A DNA stretch of 64,000 bases from JBEDUK01 sp963781595 (GTDB lineage: Bacteria; Actinomycetota; UBA4738). The position numbers and the translations under genes were made by a program. The notes below the pieces were generated by a model. That model saw only the letters and a program-made list of their open reading frames with translations. It searched no databases and was not told the origin of the DNA. This document shows positions 26,261 to 34,839 of this stretch, piece after piece; the first letter of the stretch is position 1; each line of letters begins with the position of its first letter. The DNA is taken from contig CAWAGG010000006.1 in NCBI GenBank assembly GCA_963781595.1, positions 2,728,001 through 2,792,000 on the forward strand. The letters are read 5' to 3'.

Positions 26261-26596
26261 ATGGCCATCCGCACCCCACCCGAGCACGACTGGGCCGAAC
26301 GGCCTCACGGCGAGCACGGGCACCGGATCGAGGCGCCGTGGGGCCCCGTCCGGTACCGCGTCCTCGTCGACGTCACCGAGGACGAACGGTCCGTCATCGA
26401 GGAGGCGCTCGAGCGCTACGTCGCGATCGCCTCGCGGCGGCCGGGCCCGTGGTCGCTCGGCGGCCGAGCCGAGGGCCTCGGCCTGGGTGCCCTCCAGCTG
26501 CGGTTCCAGGCGACCGAGCCCTGGAACGGGACCCGGCTGAACCCGTTCACGCGGCGGGGCACCGACCCGCGGATCGGCGCTGGAGGCTCGCGTTGA
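26261..26596 (+). CDS. hypothetical protein downstream of the carboxylase beta gene, 111 aa
   Basis: I do not recognise this protein. It begins MAIRTPPEHDWAERPHGEHG and contains a short beta-like strand (VRYRVLVDVTEDERSVIEEALERYV, quoted in part by its ends VRYRVLVDV and IEEALERYV), then a Gly/Trp-rich half (PWSLGGRAEGLGLGALQLRF, WNGTRLNPFTRRGTDPR). It starts 13 bp after pccB and is surely cotranscribed with it. Actinobacterial carboxylases often have a small epsilon subunit encoded at this place, but I cannot show homology. It could equally belong with the downstream genes. Confidence 0.6.
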   Translation: MAIRTPPEHDWAERPHGEHGHRIEAPWGPVRYRVLVDVTEDERSVIEEALERYVAIASRRPGPWSLGGRAEGLGLGALQLRFQATEPWNGTRLNPFTRRGTDPRIGAGGSR

Positions 26597-26635
26597 TGCG
26601 CGGCACCGCCGCGACCTCGTGACGACCGCGGCCAC

Positions 26636-27754
26636 GTGACCAGCCTCGCGTTCCACACCGACCAGTTGTACTACCCGACCCCGGGTGGCATCGGCACCTA
26701 CGTCCGCCGGCTCGTGCCGGAGCTGCGGGTCGCCGACCCGACCCTCGAGATCGCCCTGTTCCACGCGCGGTTCGACGGCCGGACGCCGCCGGATCGGTGG
26801 ACGAGGGACTTCTGGACCGAGGAGCTCCCGCACGGTATCCGCGCCCTGTACCCGGGATGGGCGATCGCCGGGCGTCCGGCGCTCCCCCCCAGCCTCGCCG
26901 GCCGGGACCTGTTGCACGCGCCGTCCCCGTCCGCCGTCCCGCCGAAGGGCCGCCGGCAACGGTCCGTCGTGACCGTGCACGACGTCGCGTTCCTCTCGCA
27001 CCCGGAGGCGTTCCCCCCTCGCTGGCGCCTGCTGTTCCGCGCCGGGTTGCGACGGGCGCTGCGAACGGCCGACGCGATCGTCACCGTCTCCCGCACCACG
27101 GCCGACGAGCTGATCCGCCTCGCGCACGCCGATCCGGAGCGGATCCACGTCAGCCCGCTGGCACCGTCCCTGCCGTCGTCGGACACGGCCGTGGACACCA
27201 TGCTGTCCCGGTACGGGGTCACGGCCCCGTACGTGCTCTACAACGGCACCCTCGAACCGCGGAAGAACCTCGTGCGGCTGGTCCGCGCGTACCGGCAGGT
27301 CACCGCCGCCGGCGCGCCGCATGCGCTCGTGCTCGCCGGGGCACTCGGGTGGCGCCCCGAGCCGCTGCTCCAGGAGATCCGGCGATCCGGGCCCGGGAAC
27401 GTGATCCGGACCGGTCACGTGCCGGACGCCGACCTCGACGCGCTGTTCCGGGGGGCCTCCGCGTTCGTGTATCCCTCGCTCGCGGAGGGGTTCGGCCTCC
27501 CGGTCCTGGACGCGATGGTCCGCGGGATCCCCTGCGTGGTCTCGGCCGCATCCTCCCTGCCCGAGGTGTCCGGCGACGCGGCCCTGTTCTTCGATCCCCT
27601 GTCGGCGGAGGGATTGGCCGAGGCCCTGTCGCGTGTTGTGTTCGACGACGGGCTGTCCGCGCGCCTCGGCGATGCGGGGAGGCGACGCGCGTCGGGCTTC
27701 ACGTGGCGCCGGACCGCCGAGGCGACGCTCGAGGTCTACCGTTCGATCCTGTAG
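26636..27754 (+). CDS. family 4 glycosyltransferase
   Basis: A retaining GT-B glycosyltransferase. The 372-residue protein has the N-terminal YYPTPGGIGTYVRRLVPEL acceptor-side loop, VVTVHDVAFLSHPEAF, the middle YVLYNGTLEPRKNLVRLVRAY and the C-terminal donor motif LAEGFGLPVLDAMVRGIPCV with the E-x7-E pair. GTG at 26636 is used; there is no strong ribosome site. The sugar and acceptor are unknown. It sits in the pccB-hypothetical-GT-lmbE-zwf run, so a link with the LmbE-type deacetylase (sugar transfer then deacetylation) is possible but unproved. Confidence 0.9.
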   Translation: MTSLAFHTDQLYYPTPGGIGTYVRRLVPELRVADPTLEIALFHARFDGRTPPDRWTRDFWTEELPHGIRALYPGWAIAGRPALPPSLAGRDLLHAPSPSAVPPKGRRQRSVVTVHDVAFLSHPEAFPPRWRLLFRAGLRRALRTADAIVTVSRTTADELIRLAHADPERIHVSPLAPSLPSSDTAVDTMLSRYGVTAPYVLYNGTLEPRKNLVRLVRAYRQVTAAGAPHALVLAGALGWRPEPLLQEIRRSGPGNVIRTGHVPDADLDALFRGASAFVYPSLAEGFGLPVLDAMVRGIPCVVSAASSLPEVSGDAALFFDPLSAEGLAEALSRVVFDDGLSARLGDAGRRRASGFTWRRTAEATLEVYRSIL

Positions 27755-27773
27755 AGGGAGGTCGAGGGACACC

Positions 27774-28568
27774 ATGGCGACGATCGTTTCGTTCCACGCG
27801 CACCCGGACGACGAATGCATCTCGACGGGCGGCACGCTCGCCAAGGCCGCGGACGACGGCCACCGGGTGGTGCTCGTCTACGCGACCCAGGGCGAGAACG
27901 GAGAGGTGCCCGACGGCTTCCTCGACGACGGCGAGGAGCTCTGGCACCGGCGGATGGGCGAGGCCCGGCGGTCTGCGGAGATCCTGGGCGTCCGCCGCGT
28001 CGAGTTCCTGGGCTACCGGGACTCCGGGATGATGGGGACGCCGGAGAACGACGACCCGCGCGCGTTCTGGCAGGCGGACATCGGTGAGGCGGCCGAGCGC
28101 CTGGCGGCGATCCTGCGCGAGGAGTCCGCGGACGTCCTGATCGCCTACGACGACCACGGGACCTACGGGCACCCGGACCACATCCAGGTGAACCGCGTCG
28201 GGATGCGGGCGGCGGAGATCGCCGCGGTGCCACGCGTCTACCAGGCGACGGCGAACCGCGACCACATCCAGCGGGGCTTCGAGGCCGCGCGGGAGGCCGG
28301 GATCGAGCTCCCCGGCGACCTCCCCCGGGAGATGCCCGACTTCGGGTCGCCCGACCGGATCATCACGACCGGCGTCGACGTCACCGACGTGCTCGATCGC
28401 AAGCGTGCCGCGATGGAGGCGCACCCGAGCCAGATCGCGCCGGACTCGTTCTTCCTGAAGTTCCCGCCGGAGCTGTTCGGCCAGGCGTTCGGGATGGAGT
28501 GGTTCATCCGGACCGACCGGAAGCCGGCCGAGCGCGAGACGAGCATCGTCGATGGGTTGGGGGGATGA
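27774..28568 (+). CDS. PIG-L/LmbE family deacetylase (MshB/Mca-like)
   Basis: Zinc-dependent N-acetylglucosaminyl deacetylase or amidase, the fold used in mycothiol synthesis (MshB) and detoxification (Mca). The 264-residue protein starts MATIVSFHAHPDDECIS, with the metal motif HPDDE, and has the second signature YGHPDHIQVNRVG with the His ligand. The sequence between (YATQGENGEVPDG, DSGMMGTPEND) is typical of actinobacterial members. GAGGGAGG upstream supports the ATG at 27774. The stop overlaps the zwf start (ATGA). Whether it acts on mycothiol or another GlcNAc compound is not decided by sequence. Confidence 0.9.
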   Translation: MATIVSFHAHPDDECISTGGTLAKAADDGHRVVLVYATQGENGEVPDGFLDDGEELWHRRMGEARRSAEILGVRRVEFLGYRDSGMMGTPENDDPRAFWQADIGEAAERLAAILREESADVLIAYDDHGTYGHPDHIQVNRVGMRAAEIAAVPRVYQATANRDHIQRGFEAAREAGIELPGDLPREMPDFGSPDRIITTGVDVTDVLDRKRAAMEAHPSQIAPDSFFLKFPPELFGQAFGMEWFIRTDRKPAERETSIVDGLGG

Positions 28569-30004
28569 CGCTCCCCACGCCGGACCCGCAGGCGATCGTC
28601 GTCTTCGGTGCTTCCGGCGACCTGACGAAGAAGAAGATCCTCCCGGCGCTCTACAACCTGTTCGTCGGCGGATACCTCCCGAGGTCGTTCGCGATCGTCG
28701 GCTCCTCGTCCACCGCGTGGGACGACGTGGCGTTCCGCTCCCACGCACGGGAGTCGGTCGAGGGGTACTCGCGCACCCGTCTGGACGACGCGGCCTGGGA
28801 GCGGTTCGCGCCGTCGCTGTCGTACGTGGCCGGGTCCTTCGACGACGCCGACGCGATCCGCGCGCTCGGCGAGAGGCTCACCGGGCTCGACCGGGATGCA
28901 GGGACCGAGGGCGGACGTCTCTACTACCTCGCGACGCCGCCGGTGTTCTTCCCCGTGATCGCGACGCAGCTCGGCGCGATGCCCGGCGGCCCGGGCGCCG
29001 CGGACCGGACCCGGATCGTGGTCGAGAAGCCGTTCGGCCATGACCTGGCCAGCGCTCGGGAGCTGAACGCGACGATGCACCGGGTCTTCGACGAACGGCA
29101 GATCTTCCGCATCGACCACTACCTCGGCAAGGAGACCGTCCAGAACCTGCTGGTGATGCGCTTCGCGAACTCCATCTTCGAGCGGGTGTGGAACCGCGAT
29201 GCGGTCGATCACGTGCAGTTCACGGTCGCCGAGTCGGTCGGCGTCGAGGGCCGCGCCGCGTACTACGACGGCGCGGGCGCCCTGCGCGACCTGATCGAGA
29301 ACCACATGATGCAGGTGCTCGCGCTGCTGACGATGGAGCCGCCCGGCTCGCTCGATCCGGAGGCGCTCCGCGGCGAGAAGATCGACCTGCTGCGGACGAT
29401 CCGGCCGATCTCGCCGAGGGACGTCGTGCGCGGCCGGTACGACGGATACCTCGACGAGCCCGGCGTCGCCGAGGGCTCGACCACAGAGACGTTCGCAGCG
29501 GTGAAGCTCCACATCGACAACTGGCGGTGGAGCGGGGTGCCGTTCTTCCTGCGGCACGGGAAGAAGCTCGTCCAGCGCGCGTCGCACATCGCCGTGGTGT
29601 TCCGTGCCGCGCCGTCGTACCTCTTCCATGGCGCCGGGATCCGGTCGCTCGCCCCCGACCACCTCTCGATCCGGATCCAGCCGGACGAGGGGATCGGCAT
29701 CTGCTTCCAGGCGAAGCAGCCGGGCCCCGGCTACGACGTGCAGCAGGTCGAGATGAACTTCTCCTACGGCGAGTCGTTCATGACGGAACCGGCCGAAGCG
29801 TACGAACGCTTGCTCCACGACGCCATGATGGGCGACGCGACGCTGTTCACTCGCGAGGACGGCGTCGAACGCTCGTGGGAGATCGTGGAGGACGTGCTGG
29901 CGACCCCCACGGAGGTGTTCGTGTACGAAGCCGGATCGTGGGGTCCGAAGGAGGCCGACGACCTGATCGCACCCCGGCGCTGGCACCTCGGCGCCGACTG
30001 GTGA
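28565..30004 (+). CDS. zwf: glucose-6-phosphate 1-dehydrogenase
   Basis: Oxidises glucose-6-phosphate to 6-phosphogluconolactone and makes NADPH. The 479-residue protein has the Rossmann motif VVFGASGDLTKKKILPALYNL (shown here by GASGDLTKKK), the EKPFGHD stretch and the active-site signature RIDHYLGKETVQNLL with the catalytic His/Lys. Length is normal. The ATG is coupled to the upstream deacetylase stop. Together with ribulose-phosphate epimerase 850 bp downstream it gives two pentose-phosphate pathway enzymes here, and its NADPH would suit Ccr. Confidence 0.96.
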   Translation: MTLPTPDPQAIVVFGASGDLTKKKILPALYNLFVGGYLPRSFAIVGSSSTAWDDVAFRSHARESVEGYSRTRLDDAAWERFAPSLSYVAGSFDDADAIRALGERLTGLDRDAGTEGGRLYYLATPPVFFPVIATQLGAMPGGPGAADRTRIVVEKPFGHDLASARELNATMHRVFDERQIFRIDHYLGKETVQNLLVMRFANSIFERVWNRDAVDHVQFTVAESVGVEGRAAYYDGAGALRDLIENHMMQVLALLTMEPPGSLDPEALRGEKIDLLRTIRPISPRDVVRGRYDGYLDEPGVAEGSTTETFAAVKLHIDNWRWSGVPFFLRHGKKLVQRASHIAVVFRAAPSYLFHGAGIRSLAPDHLSIRIQPDEGIGICFQAKQPGPGYDVQQVEMNFSYGESFMTEPAEAYERLLHDAMMGDATLFTREDGVERSWEIVEDVLATPTEVFVYEAGSWGPKEADDLIAPRRWHLGADW

Positions 30005-30011
30005 GTTCGGT

Positions 30012-30776
30012 TCAGCCGCCCTTGATCTCGGCGACCGTGTTCCCGCCGTCGACGACCAGCACCGCACCGTTCACGTAGGACGCGCCGGGCGAGGCCAGGA
30101 ACGCGACCGCCGCGGCGACCTCGCTCGGACGGCCGGCTCGCCGCATCGGCGTCTCGGCTCCCGCCGCGAGTTCGTCCTCGGTCAGGGACGGCGTCGCGAT
30201 CCACCCCGGGGCGACGACGTTCACCGTCACACCGGCGGTCGCGACCTCCAGCGCCCACGTCCTGGCCATCCCGACCAGCGCGGCCTTCGCGGCGCCGTAG
30301 ACGCCCGAGCCTCGCAGCGCGACGAAGGCGCCGGTGACCGACCCGACGATCACGACCCGACCGTAGCCGCGGCCGACGAGGTGGGGCATCGCCGCGCGGG
30401 TCACGTTGAACGCGGTCGTGAGGTTCCGGTCGAGGCCCTCGCGCCACATCGCGTCCGTCGTGGTGGCGAGCACATCGCTCTCCTCCGGAACGCCGACGCT
30501 CGTCATGCCGGCGTTGTTCACGACGATGTCCAGGCGCCCGAACCGTTCCAGCGCGCCGTCGACCGCCGCGGCGGCCTGCGGAGCGTCGGTCAGATCGGCG
30601 ACCACGCCCACGGCACCTCCGCCGACCTCCGCGGCGCGGTCGTGGATCCGTCCGGTCGTCGAGACGATCGCGACGTTCGCGCCAAGCGACGCCAGCAGCT
30701 TCGCGCACGCGAACCCGATCCCGCCCTCGCTCCCGGCGCCGGTCACCAGCGCGGCCTGCCCGCTGAGGTCGATCAC
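30012..30776 (-). CDS. short-chain dehydrogenase/reductase
   Basis: A classical SDR oxidoreductase of 254 residues. It has the nucleotide motif TGAGSEGGIGFACAKLL, NNAG, the catalytic Ser in VIVGSVTG and YGAAKAALVG with the catalytic Tyr and Lys, and the C-terminal LASPGASYVNGAVLVVDGG typical of FabG-like enzymes. The substrate is unknown; acetoacetyl-CoA reduction is possible given the context but many others are too. The start is GTG at 30776, 6 nt after a TAGGGT box, so probably leaderless. It lies between plus-strand zwf and rpe. Confidence 0.9.
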   Translation of the reverse strand: MIDLSGQAALVTGAGSEGGIGFACAKLLASLGANVAIVSTTGRIHDRAAEVGGGAVGVVADLTDAPQAAAAVDGALERFGRLDIVVNNAGMTSVGVPEESDVLATTTDAMWREGLDRNLTTAFNVTRAAMPHLVGRGYGRVVIVGSVTGAFVALRGSGVYGAAKAALVGMARTWALEVATAGVTVNVVAPGWIATPSLTEDELAAGAETPMRRAGRPSEVAAAVAFLASPGASYVNGAVLVVDGGNTVAEIKGG

Positions 30777-30788
30777 CCGCGCACCCTA
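30774..30788 (-). promoter_or_regulatory. leaderless promoter of the SDR gene
   Basis: Minus-strand TAGGGT (30788-30783) is followed by 6 nt and GTG (30776). No ribosome site. Confidence 0.5.
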
Positions 30789-30813
30789 CCTCGCCGGTCG
30801 ACCGGGTGGCTGC

Positions 30814-30854
30814 TATCGTCCGCACCCGACATGGCCTGGTGGAGGGCGGGGTGA
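30814..30854 (+). promoter_or_regulatory. -10 box and short upstream ORF before rpe
   Basis: TATCGT (30814-30819) precedes, by 11 nt, an ATG (30831) that opens a seven-codon frame MAWWRAG. Its TGA overlaps the rpe GTG in GTGA. The rpe ribosome site GGAGGG lies inside this frame, so coupling may be incidental. Confidence 0.35.
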
Positions 30855-31522
30855 CGGACCGACGGCCGGTGCGGATCGCGCCGTCTATCCTCGCCGCCGA
30901 CTTCGCCACCCTGGCCCAGGACATCGAGCGCGTCCGCCCCCAGTCCGACCTCCTGCACGTCGACATCATGGACGGCCACTTCGTCCGGAACCTGACGATC
31001 GGGCCGCCGGTCGTGGCCTCGATCCGCAAGCACACCGACCTGATACTCGATTGCCACCTGATGGTCGACGACCCGTCCTGGATGTTCGAACCGCTGGCAG
31101 AAGCCGGCGCGGATGGGTGTTCGATCCACGTCGAGCTGGGCGACCCGACGGACGCGATCGCCGCGATGCGCGCCGTCGGACTCTCACCGGGGCTCGTCCT
31201 CAGCCCCGGGACGCCGCTCGAGGCCGCGCTCCCCCACCTGGAGCGCATCGACCTGCTCCTGGTGATGAGCGTCGAGCCCGGCTTCGGCGGACAGGCCTTC
31301 AAGCCGGAGGTCGTGCCGAAGCTCGCTGAGGCCCGCCGGATCGTCGACGAACGCGGCCTGGAGGTGGCCCTGCAGATCGACGGCGGGATCGACGAGGCCA
31401 CGGCGCCCGTGGCCGCCGCGGCGGGCGCGGACATCCTGGTCGCCGGGAGCGCGATCTTCGCGGCGCCCGATCCCCTGACGGCGGCGTACCGGATCCGTCT
31501 CGCGGCGAGCGGCGGCGCATGA
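30851..31522 (+). CDS. rpe: ribulose-phosphate 3-epimerase
   Basis: Interconverts ribulose-5-phosphate and xylulose-5-phosphate in the pentose phosphate pathway. The 223-residue TIM-barrel protein has the family order IAPSILAADFATL, LHVDIMDGHFVRNLTIGP, DCHLMVDDP, VEPGFGGQAF and ALQIDGGIDEATAP, with the metal ligands in HVDIMD, CHLMV and QIDGG. A GTG start at 30851 is chosen because GGAGGG lies 4 nt upstream and the conserved sequence begins at VRIAPS. The stop overlaps the next gene's start (ATGA). Confidence 0.95.
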   Translation: MTDRRPVRIAPSILAADFATLAQDIERVRPQSDLLHVDIMDGHFVRNLTIGPPVVASIRKHTDLILDCHLMVDDPSWMFEPLAEAGADGCSIHVELGDPTDAIAAMRAVGLSPGLVLSPGTPLEAALPHLERIDLLLVMSVEPGFGGQAFKPEVVPKLAEARRIVDERGLEVALQIDGGIDEATAPVAAAAGADILVAGSAIFAAPDPLTAAYRIRLAASGGA

Positions 31523-32229
31523 GCGCGACCGACGCGGACGACGGCCCCGTCGACGCGGCGCTGTTCGACATCGACGGCACGCTGATCGTGACCGGCGGCG
31601 CCGGCGGACGCGCGTGGCGGCACGCCTTCCGCGAGCTGTTCGACGTCAACGTCGACATCTCGACGTACTCCGATTCCGGCCAGACGGACCCCGACGTCGC
31701 CCGGAGCTGCTTCCGCGGCGCGCTGGGTCGCGACCCGAACCGTCGCGAGCTGACGCGCCTGCTGGCCGGCTACCTCGACGCGCTCCCCGACCAGGTCGAA
31801 GCGTCCGAGGGCTACCGCGTGCTGCCCGGCGTCCGGGACCTGCTCGGCCGTCTGCGTGACGACGGTGTCCTGCTGGGCCTCACCTCGGGGAACATCGAGA
31901 CGGCCGCCCACATCAAGCTCGCCCGCGCGAAGCTGAACCGGTTCTTCTGCTTCGGCGGCTACGGGAGCGACGCGAACGACCGGACCGAGCTGACGCGCCG
32001 GGCGATCGCGCGGGCCGGGATGATCCACGGCGAACGCCTCGATCCTTCCCGGTGCGTGGTCATCGGCGACACGCCGCGCGACGTGGCGGCCGCGCACGGG
32101 GCGGGCGCCGTCGCGATCGCGGTGGCGACGGGCGACTACGCGGCCGAGGACCTGCGTCGCGCAGGCGCCGACCACGTCCTGCAGTCGCTCGAGGATCCGT
32201 TCCCCGGCGTGGAGGGATCGGGCCGGTAG
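31519..32229 (+). CDS. HAD-superfamily phosphatase
   Basis: A haloacid dehalogenase-fold hydrolase of 236 residues. It has motif I LFDIDGTLI with the nucleophile and acid Asp, motif II GLTSGN, and motif III/IV with CVVIGDTPRDVAAAHGAG. The cap is inserted after motif I, as in phosphoglycolate phosphatase-like enzymes. It is translationally coupled to rpe, so a sugar-phosphate or 2-phosphoglycolate substrate is plausible, but specificity is not visible. Confidence 0.88.
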   Translation: MSATDADDGPVDAALFDIDGTLIVTGGAGGRAWRHAFRELFDVNVDISTYSDSGQTDPDVARSCFRGALGRDPNRRELTRLLAGYLDALPDQVEASEGYRVLPGVRDLLGRLRDDGVLLGLTSGNIETAAHIKLARAKLNRFFCFGGYGSDANDRTELTRRAIARAGMIHGERLDPSRCVVIGDTPRDVAAAHGAGAVAIAVATGDYAAEDLRRAGADHVLQSLEDPFPGVEGSGR

Positions 32230-32247
32230 CATCGGCCGCGAGAGCGC

Positions 32248-33168
32248 GTGAAGGTGTCGCTGATCTCCACCGTGAAGGACGCGGGCCCCGCGATCGACGG
32301 GTTCCTGGCGTCGCTCGCTGCCCAGACGCGCGCGCCCGACGAGGTGGTGATCGTCGACGGCGGTTCGACCGACGGGACGCTCGACGTGCTGCGGGCGGCT
32401 CCGGCGGTGAGCGTCCTGTCCGAGCCGGGGGCGAACATCGCCCGTGGCCGGAACCTGGCGATCGCGGCGGCGACCCACGAGGTGATCGCCGTGACCGACG
32501 CCGACTGCGTGCTGGCACCCGACTGGATCGAACGCCTCCTGGTGCCGCTGGAGCGCGGCGCCGACGTGGCCGCGGGGTTCTACCGGCCGGTGACGTCGTC
32601 CTTCTTCCAGGAGTGCATCGCTGCGACGAACATGCCCGAGCCCTCGGAGGTGGGTCCCGGGTGGATGCCGTCCTCTCGGTCCCTGGCGTTCCGTCGCGAG
32701 GCGTTCGACGCGGCCGGCGGGTACCCGGAGTGGCTCGCGATCGGCGAGGACATGTACCTGAACCATCGGTTCGTGGAACTCGGGCTGCGGATCGAACCCG
32801 CCCTGGACGCGGTCGTGTACTGGAAGCTGCGGCCGTCGCTCGCCGCGACATGGGACCAGTACGCGGCCTACGCGCGTGGGGACGCGCTCGCGGGCATGTA
32901 CCGCGAGCGGCATGCGGCCCGGTTCGCAGCCTACGGGCTCCTCGGCGCTGCCCTGGTCTCGAGGAACCGCTGGCTCCTCGGCATGGCCGCGATCGGCGGG
33001 CTCGCGTACGCACGGCGTCCGCTCGGGCGCGCCTGGCGTCGGTTCGCTGGACGGCCCGGCGAACGCGCCGCCAGCCTTGGCGCGGTGCCTGCCGCGTTGG
33101 CGTTGCTCGACCTCGCGAAGATGTGTGGGTACGTGCGCGGGTTGTTCGCGTCGGGTCAGCGTGCCTAG
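32248..33168 (+). CDS. family 2 glycosyltransferase
   Basis: GT-A fold glycosyltransferase of 306 residues. It starts VSLISTVKDAGPAIDGFLAS and shows DEVVIVDGGSTDGTLDVL, a DAD-type metal site in VTDADCVLAPDW, and an acceptor loop with GEDMYLNHRF (catalytic acidic residue). The C-terminal 80 residues contain one or two hydrophobic stretches that could attach it to the membrane. GTG start at 32248 with a TAGCAT box 15 nt upstream. Its stop overlaps the end of the convergent small membrane-protein gene by 4 bp. Confidence 0.88.
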   Translation: MKVSLISTVKDAGPAIDGFLASLAAQTRAPDEVVIVDGGSTDGTLDVLRAAPAVSVLSEPGANIARGRNLAIAAATHEVIAVTDADCVLAPDWIERLLVPLERGADVAAGFYRPVTSSFFQECIAATNMPEPSEVGPGWMPSSRSLAFRREAFDAAGGYPEWLAIGEDMYLNHRFVELGLRIEPALDAVVYWKLRPSLAATWDQYAAYARGDALAGMYRERHAARFAAYGLLGAALVSRNRWLLGMAAIGGLAYARRPLGRAWRRFAGRPGERAASLGAVPAALALLDLAKMCGYVRGLFASGQRA

Positions 33169-33554
33169 CAGGGTCCGCCGAAGAGGGGCCCCACCAGCAA
33201 GAACGCCAAGCCCAAGATCGTCACGACCGACAGGGCCCGTTCCGCAGCCCTGCCCGCGAACGGGTTCCCGATCGTCAGCCACGCGAAGAACGTGGATGCC
33301 GGCCTTGGATCGCGCCGCCCGCCCGGGATCAGATCCCGGAGGAGCCCGCGACGCGCGATCCTCGCGACGAGAGCGATCGTTCCGCCGACGGCGATGACGA
33401 GGAACACACCCCGAGCGCTCGACCCTGGAACCCGGCCACAGCCCGTCGGGAAGAAGAACAGCCCCGCCGGCCACCATACGGTCGCCGCGTTGATGCGGTA
33501 CAGGATCGGGTTCCCGGCGGCGTGCGTTCGATCCGAGCGTGACTGCTGGGGCAT
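33165..33554 (-). CDS. small hypothetical membrane protein
   Basis: A protein of 129 residues from the ATG at 33554 (an upstream in-frame start at 33599 would add 15). It begins MPQQSRSDRTHAAGNPILYR and has about three hydrophobic segments: TVWWPAGLFFFPTG, GVFLVIAVGGTIALVARI and LSVVTILGLAFLLVGPLFGG. I do not recognise a family. It is antisense-flanked by GT2 and diverges from the DUF222-HNH gene, whose LexA box lies about 75 bp upstream of this start and could act on both. Confidence 0.55.
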   Translation of the reverse strand: MPQQSRSDRTHAAGNPILYRINAATVWWPAGLFFFPTGCGRVPGSSARGVFLVIAVGGTIALVARIARRGLLRDLIPGGRRDPRPASTFFAWLTIGNPFAGRAAERALSVVTILGLAFLLVGPLFGGPC

Positions 33555-33621
33555 CGACCGGGGTATCGGCACCGCCGTCCGCACGAGCAAGGCGCTCAAG
33601 CCCGATGTCAGACCTCTTCGG

Positions 33622-33641
33622 TATCATCGAACGTACGTTCG
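33622..33641 (+). promoter_or_regulatory. LexA (SOS) box overlapping promoter of the DUF222-HNH gene
   Basis: The 14-base perfect palindrome CGAACGTACGTTCG (33628-33641) matches the actinobacterial SOS box, GAAC-N4-GTTC flanked by C and G. It directly follows TATCAT (33622-33627), the likely -10 box, and lies 13 nt upstream of the ATG at 33655. A repressor bound here would cover the transcription start. Confidence 0.75.
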
Positions 33642-33654
33642 GTCTTGGGGAGGC

Positions 33655-34839
33655 ATGAGCGAACTGCGTTCGGCGATCGAGGGGTTCCGTTCCGAGGATC
33701 TCGGATCGCTGCCAGACGCCCGCGCCGAGGAGGACTTCGTCGAGCTCGCGCGGGCGCGTGAACTCCTGGAGTCCGAGTACCTGCGCCGGCTCGCCGACCT
33801 CGATCGGAGGGGTTCGTACCGTCGCGACGGCCATCTGTCGACCGCATCGTGGCTCGTGTCGACGTCCCGAACGGGCTGGGGAGAAGCCAGGCGGGCCGTC
33901 CGGGTGGCCCGGGCGCTGGAGGCGATGCCCCGGGTTCGTGATGCGTTCGAGACGGGAGAGATCTCCTCGGCGAGCGTGCGTGCGCTGGCGGACGCTCGTT
34001 CGCCGGACCCCGATGCGTTCGCGCGTTCGGAGCACATCCTCTTGGATGCGGCGAGGATCCACACGGTGGGCGACCTGTGCCGCGTGCTCGGGCATTGGCG
34101 GTCGGCCTGCGAACGGGACGTCCGGGTCCGTGGTGACGATCCCACGTTCGCGCGCAGACGCCTGCACGCGTCGGCGACCGCCTTCGGGATGGTCCGCATC
34201 GACGGGGACCTCGATGCCGAGACCGGCGAGAGCCTGCTCACGGCCCTGCGGGCGGTGGTCGACGCCGAGACCCGCGGTGGGACCGAGCCCGATGGGCGCA
34301 CGCCAGCGCAATGCCGGGCGGACGCGCTCGGCGAGATCTGCCGGCGCTACCTGGACGCGTCGGACCGGCCGTCGGTGGCCGGGGAACGTCCACACGTCAG
34401 CGTGACGGTGCCGCTCGCTGCCTTGACCGGTCACGGGGAGGGAACGGCCGAACTCGCCCACGCAGGTCCGGTCAGCGCCGGGGTGGCCCGCCGGCTCGCG
34501 TGCGACGCTTCGGTCATACGGGTCGTGCTCTCACCGCGCTCGGAGCCGCTCGACGTGGGACGCAGGACCCCGGTGGTGCCGCCCGCGATCCGCCGGGCGG
34601 TGGTCGTCCGTGACCAGCGCTGCCGGTTCCCGGGGTGCGACCGTCCTCACGCGTGGTGCGACGCGCACCACGTCCGACACTGGGCCGACGGCGGCGAGAC
34701 GAAGCTCGCGAACCTGGTGCTGCTCTGCCGCCGACATCACCGAGCCGTCCACATGGGATTCGGCCTGGAGATGTCCGACGGTCACCCGGTGTTCACCAGG
34801 CCGGACGGCTCGGTCCTGGAGGAACGGGCGCCCCCATAG
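33655..34839 (+). CDS. DUF222 / 13E12-repeat family protein with HNH endonuclease domain
   Basis: A 394-residue protein with the N-terminal helical DUF222 domain (ESEYLRRLADLDRRGSYRRDGHLST, quoted by its ends, and GWGEARRAVRVARAL) and a C-terminal HNH nuclease zinc module from about C323 (CRFPGCDRPHAWCDAHHVRH, then NLVLLCRRHHRAVH). These genes are abundant in mycobacteria and other actinobacteria, often SOS-induced, and of uncertain function; some act like mobile-element relics. The ATG at 33655 has GGAGG only one base away, an unusually short spacing. The LexA box upstream supports DNA-damage induction. Confidence 0.9.
   Translation: MSELRSAIEGFRSEDLGSLPDARAEEDFVELARARELLESEYLRRLADLDRRGSYRRDGHLSTASWLVSTSRTGWGEARRAVRVARALEAMPRVRDAFETGEISSASVRALADARSPDPDAFARSEHILLDAARIHTVGDLCRVLGHWRSACERDVRVRGDDPTFARRRLHASATAFGMVRIDGDLDAETGESLLTALRAVVDAETRGGTEPDGRTPAQCRADALGEICRRYLDASDRPSVAGERPHVSVTVPLAALTGHGEGTAELAHAGPVSAGVARRLACDASVIRVVLSPRSEPLDVGRRTPVVPPAIRRAVVVRDQRCRFPGCDRPHAWCDAHHVRHWADGGETKLANLVLLCRRHHRAVHMGFGLEMSDGHPVFTRPDGSVLEERAPP

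Noticed and set aside
29764..34461. A 1565-codon frame on the minus strand
   Set aside because: It covers zwf, rpe, HAD, GT2 and the HNH gene in antisense; low-complexity translation. GC-bias artefact.
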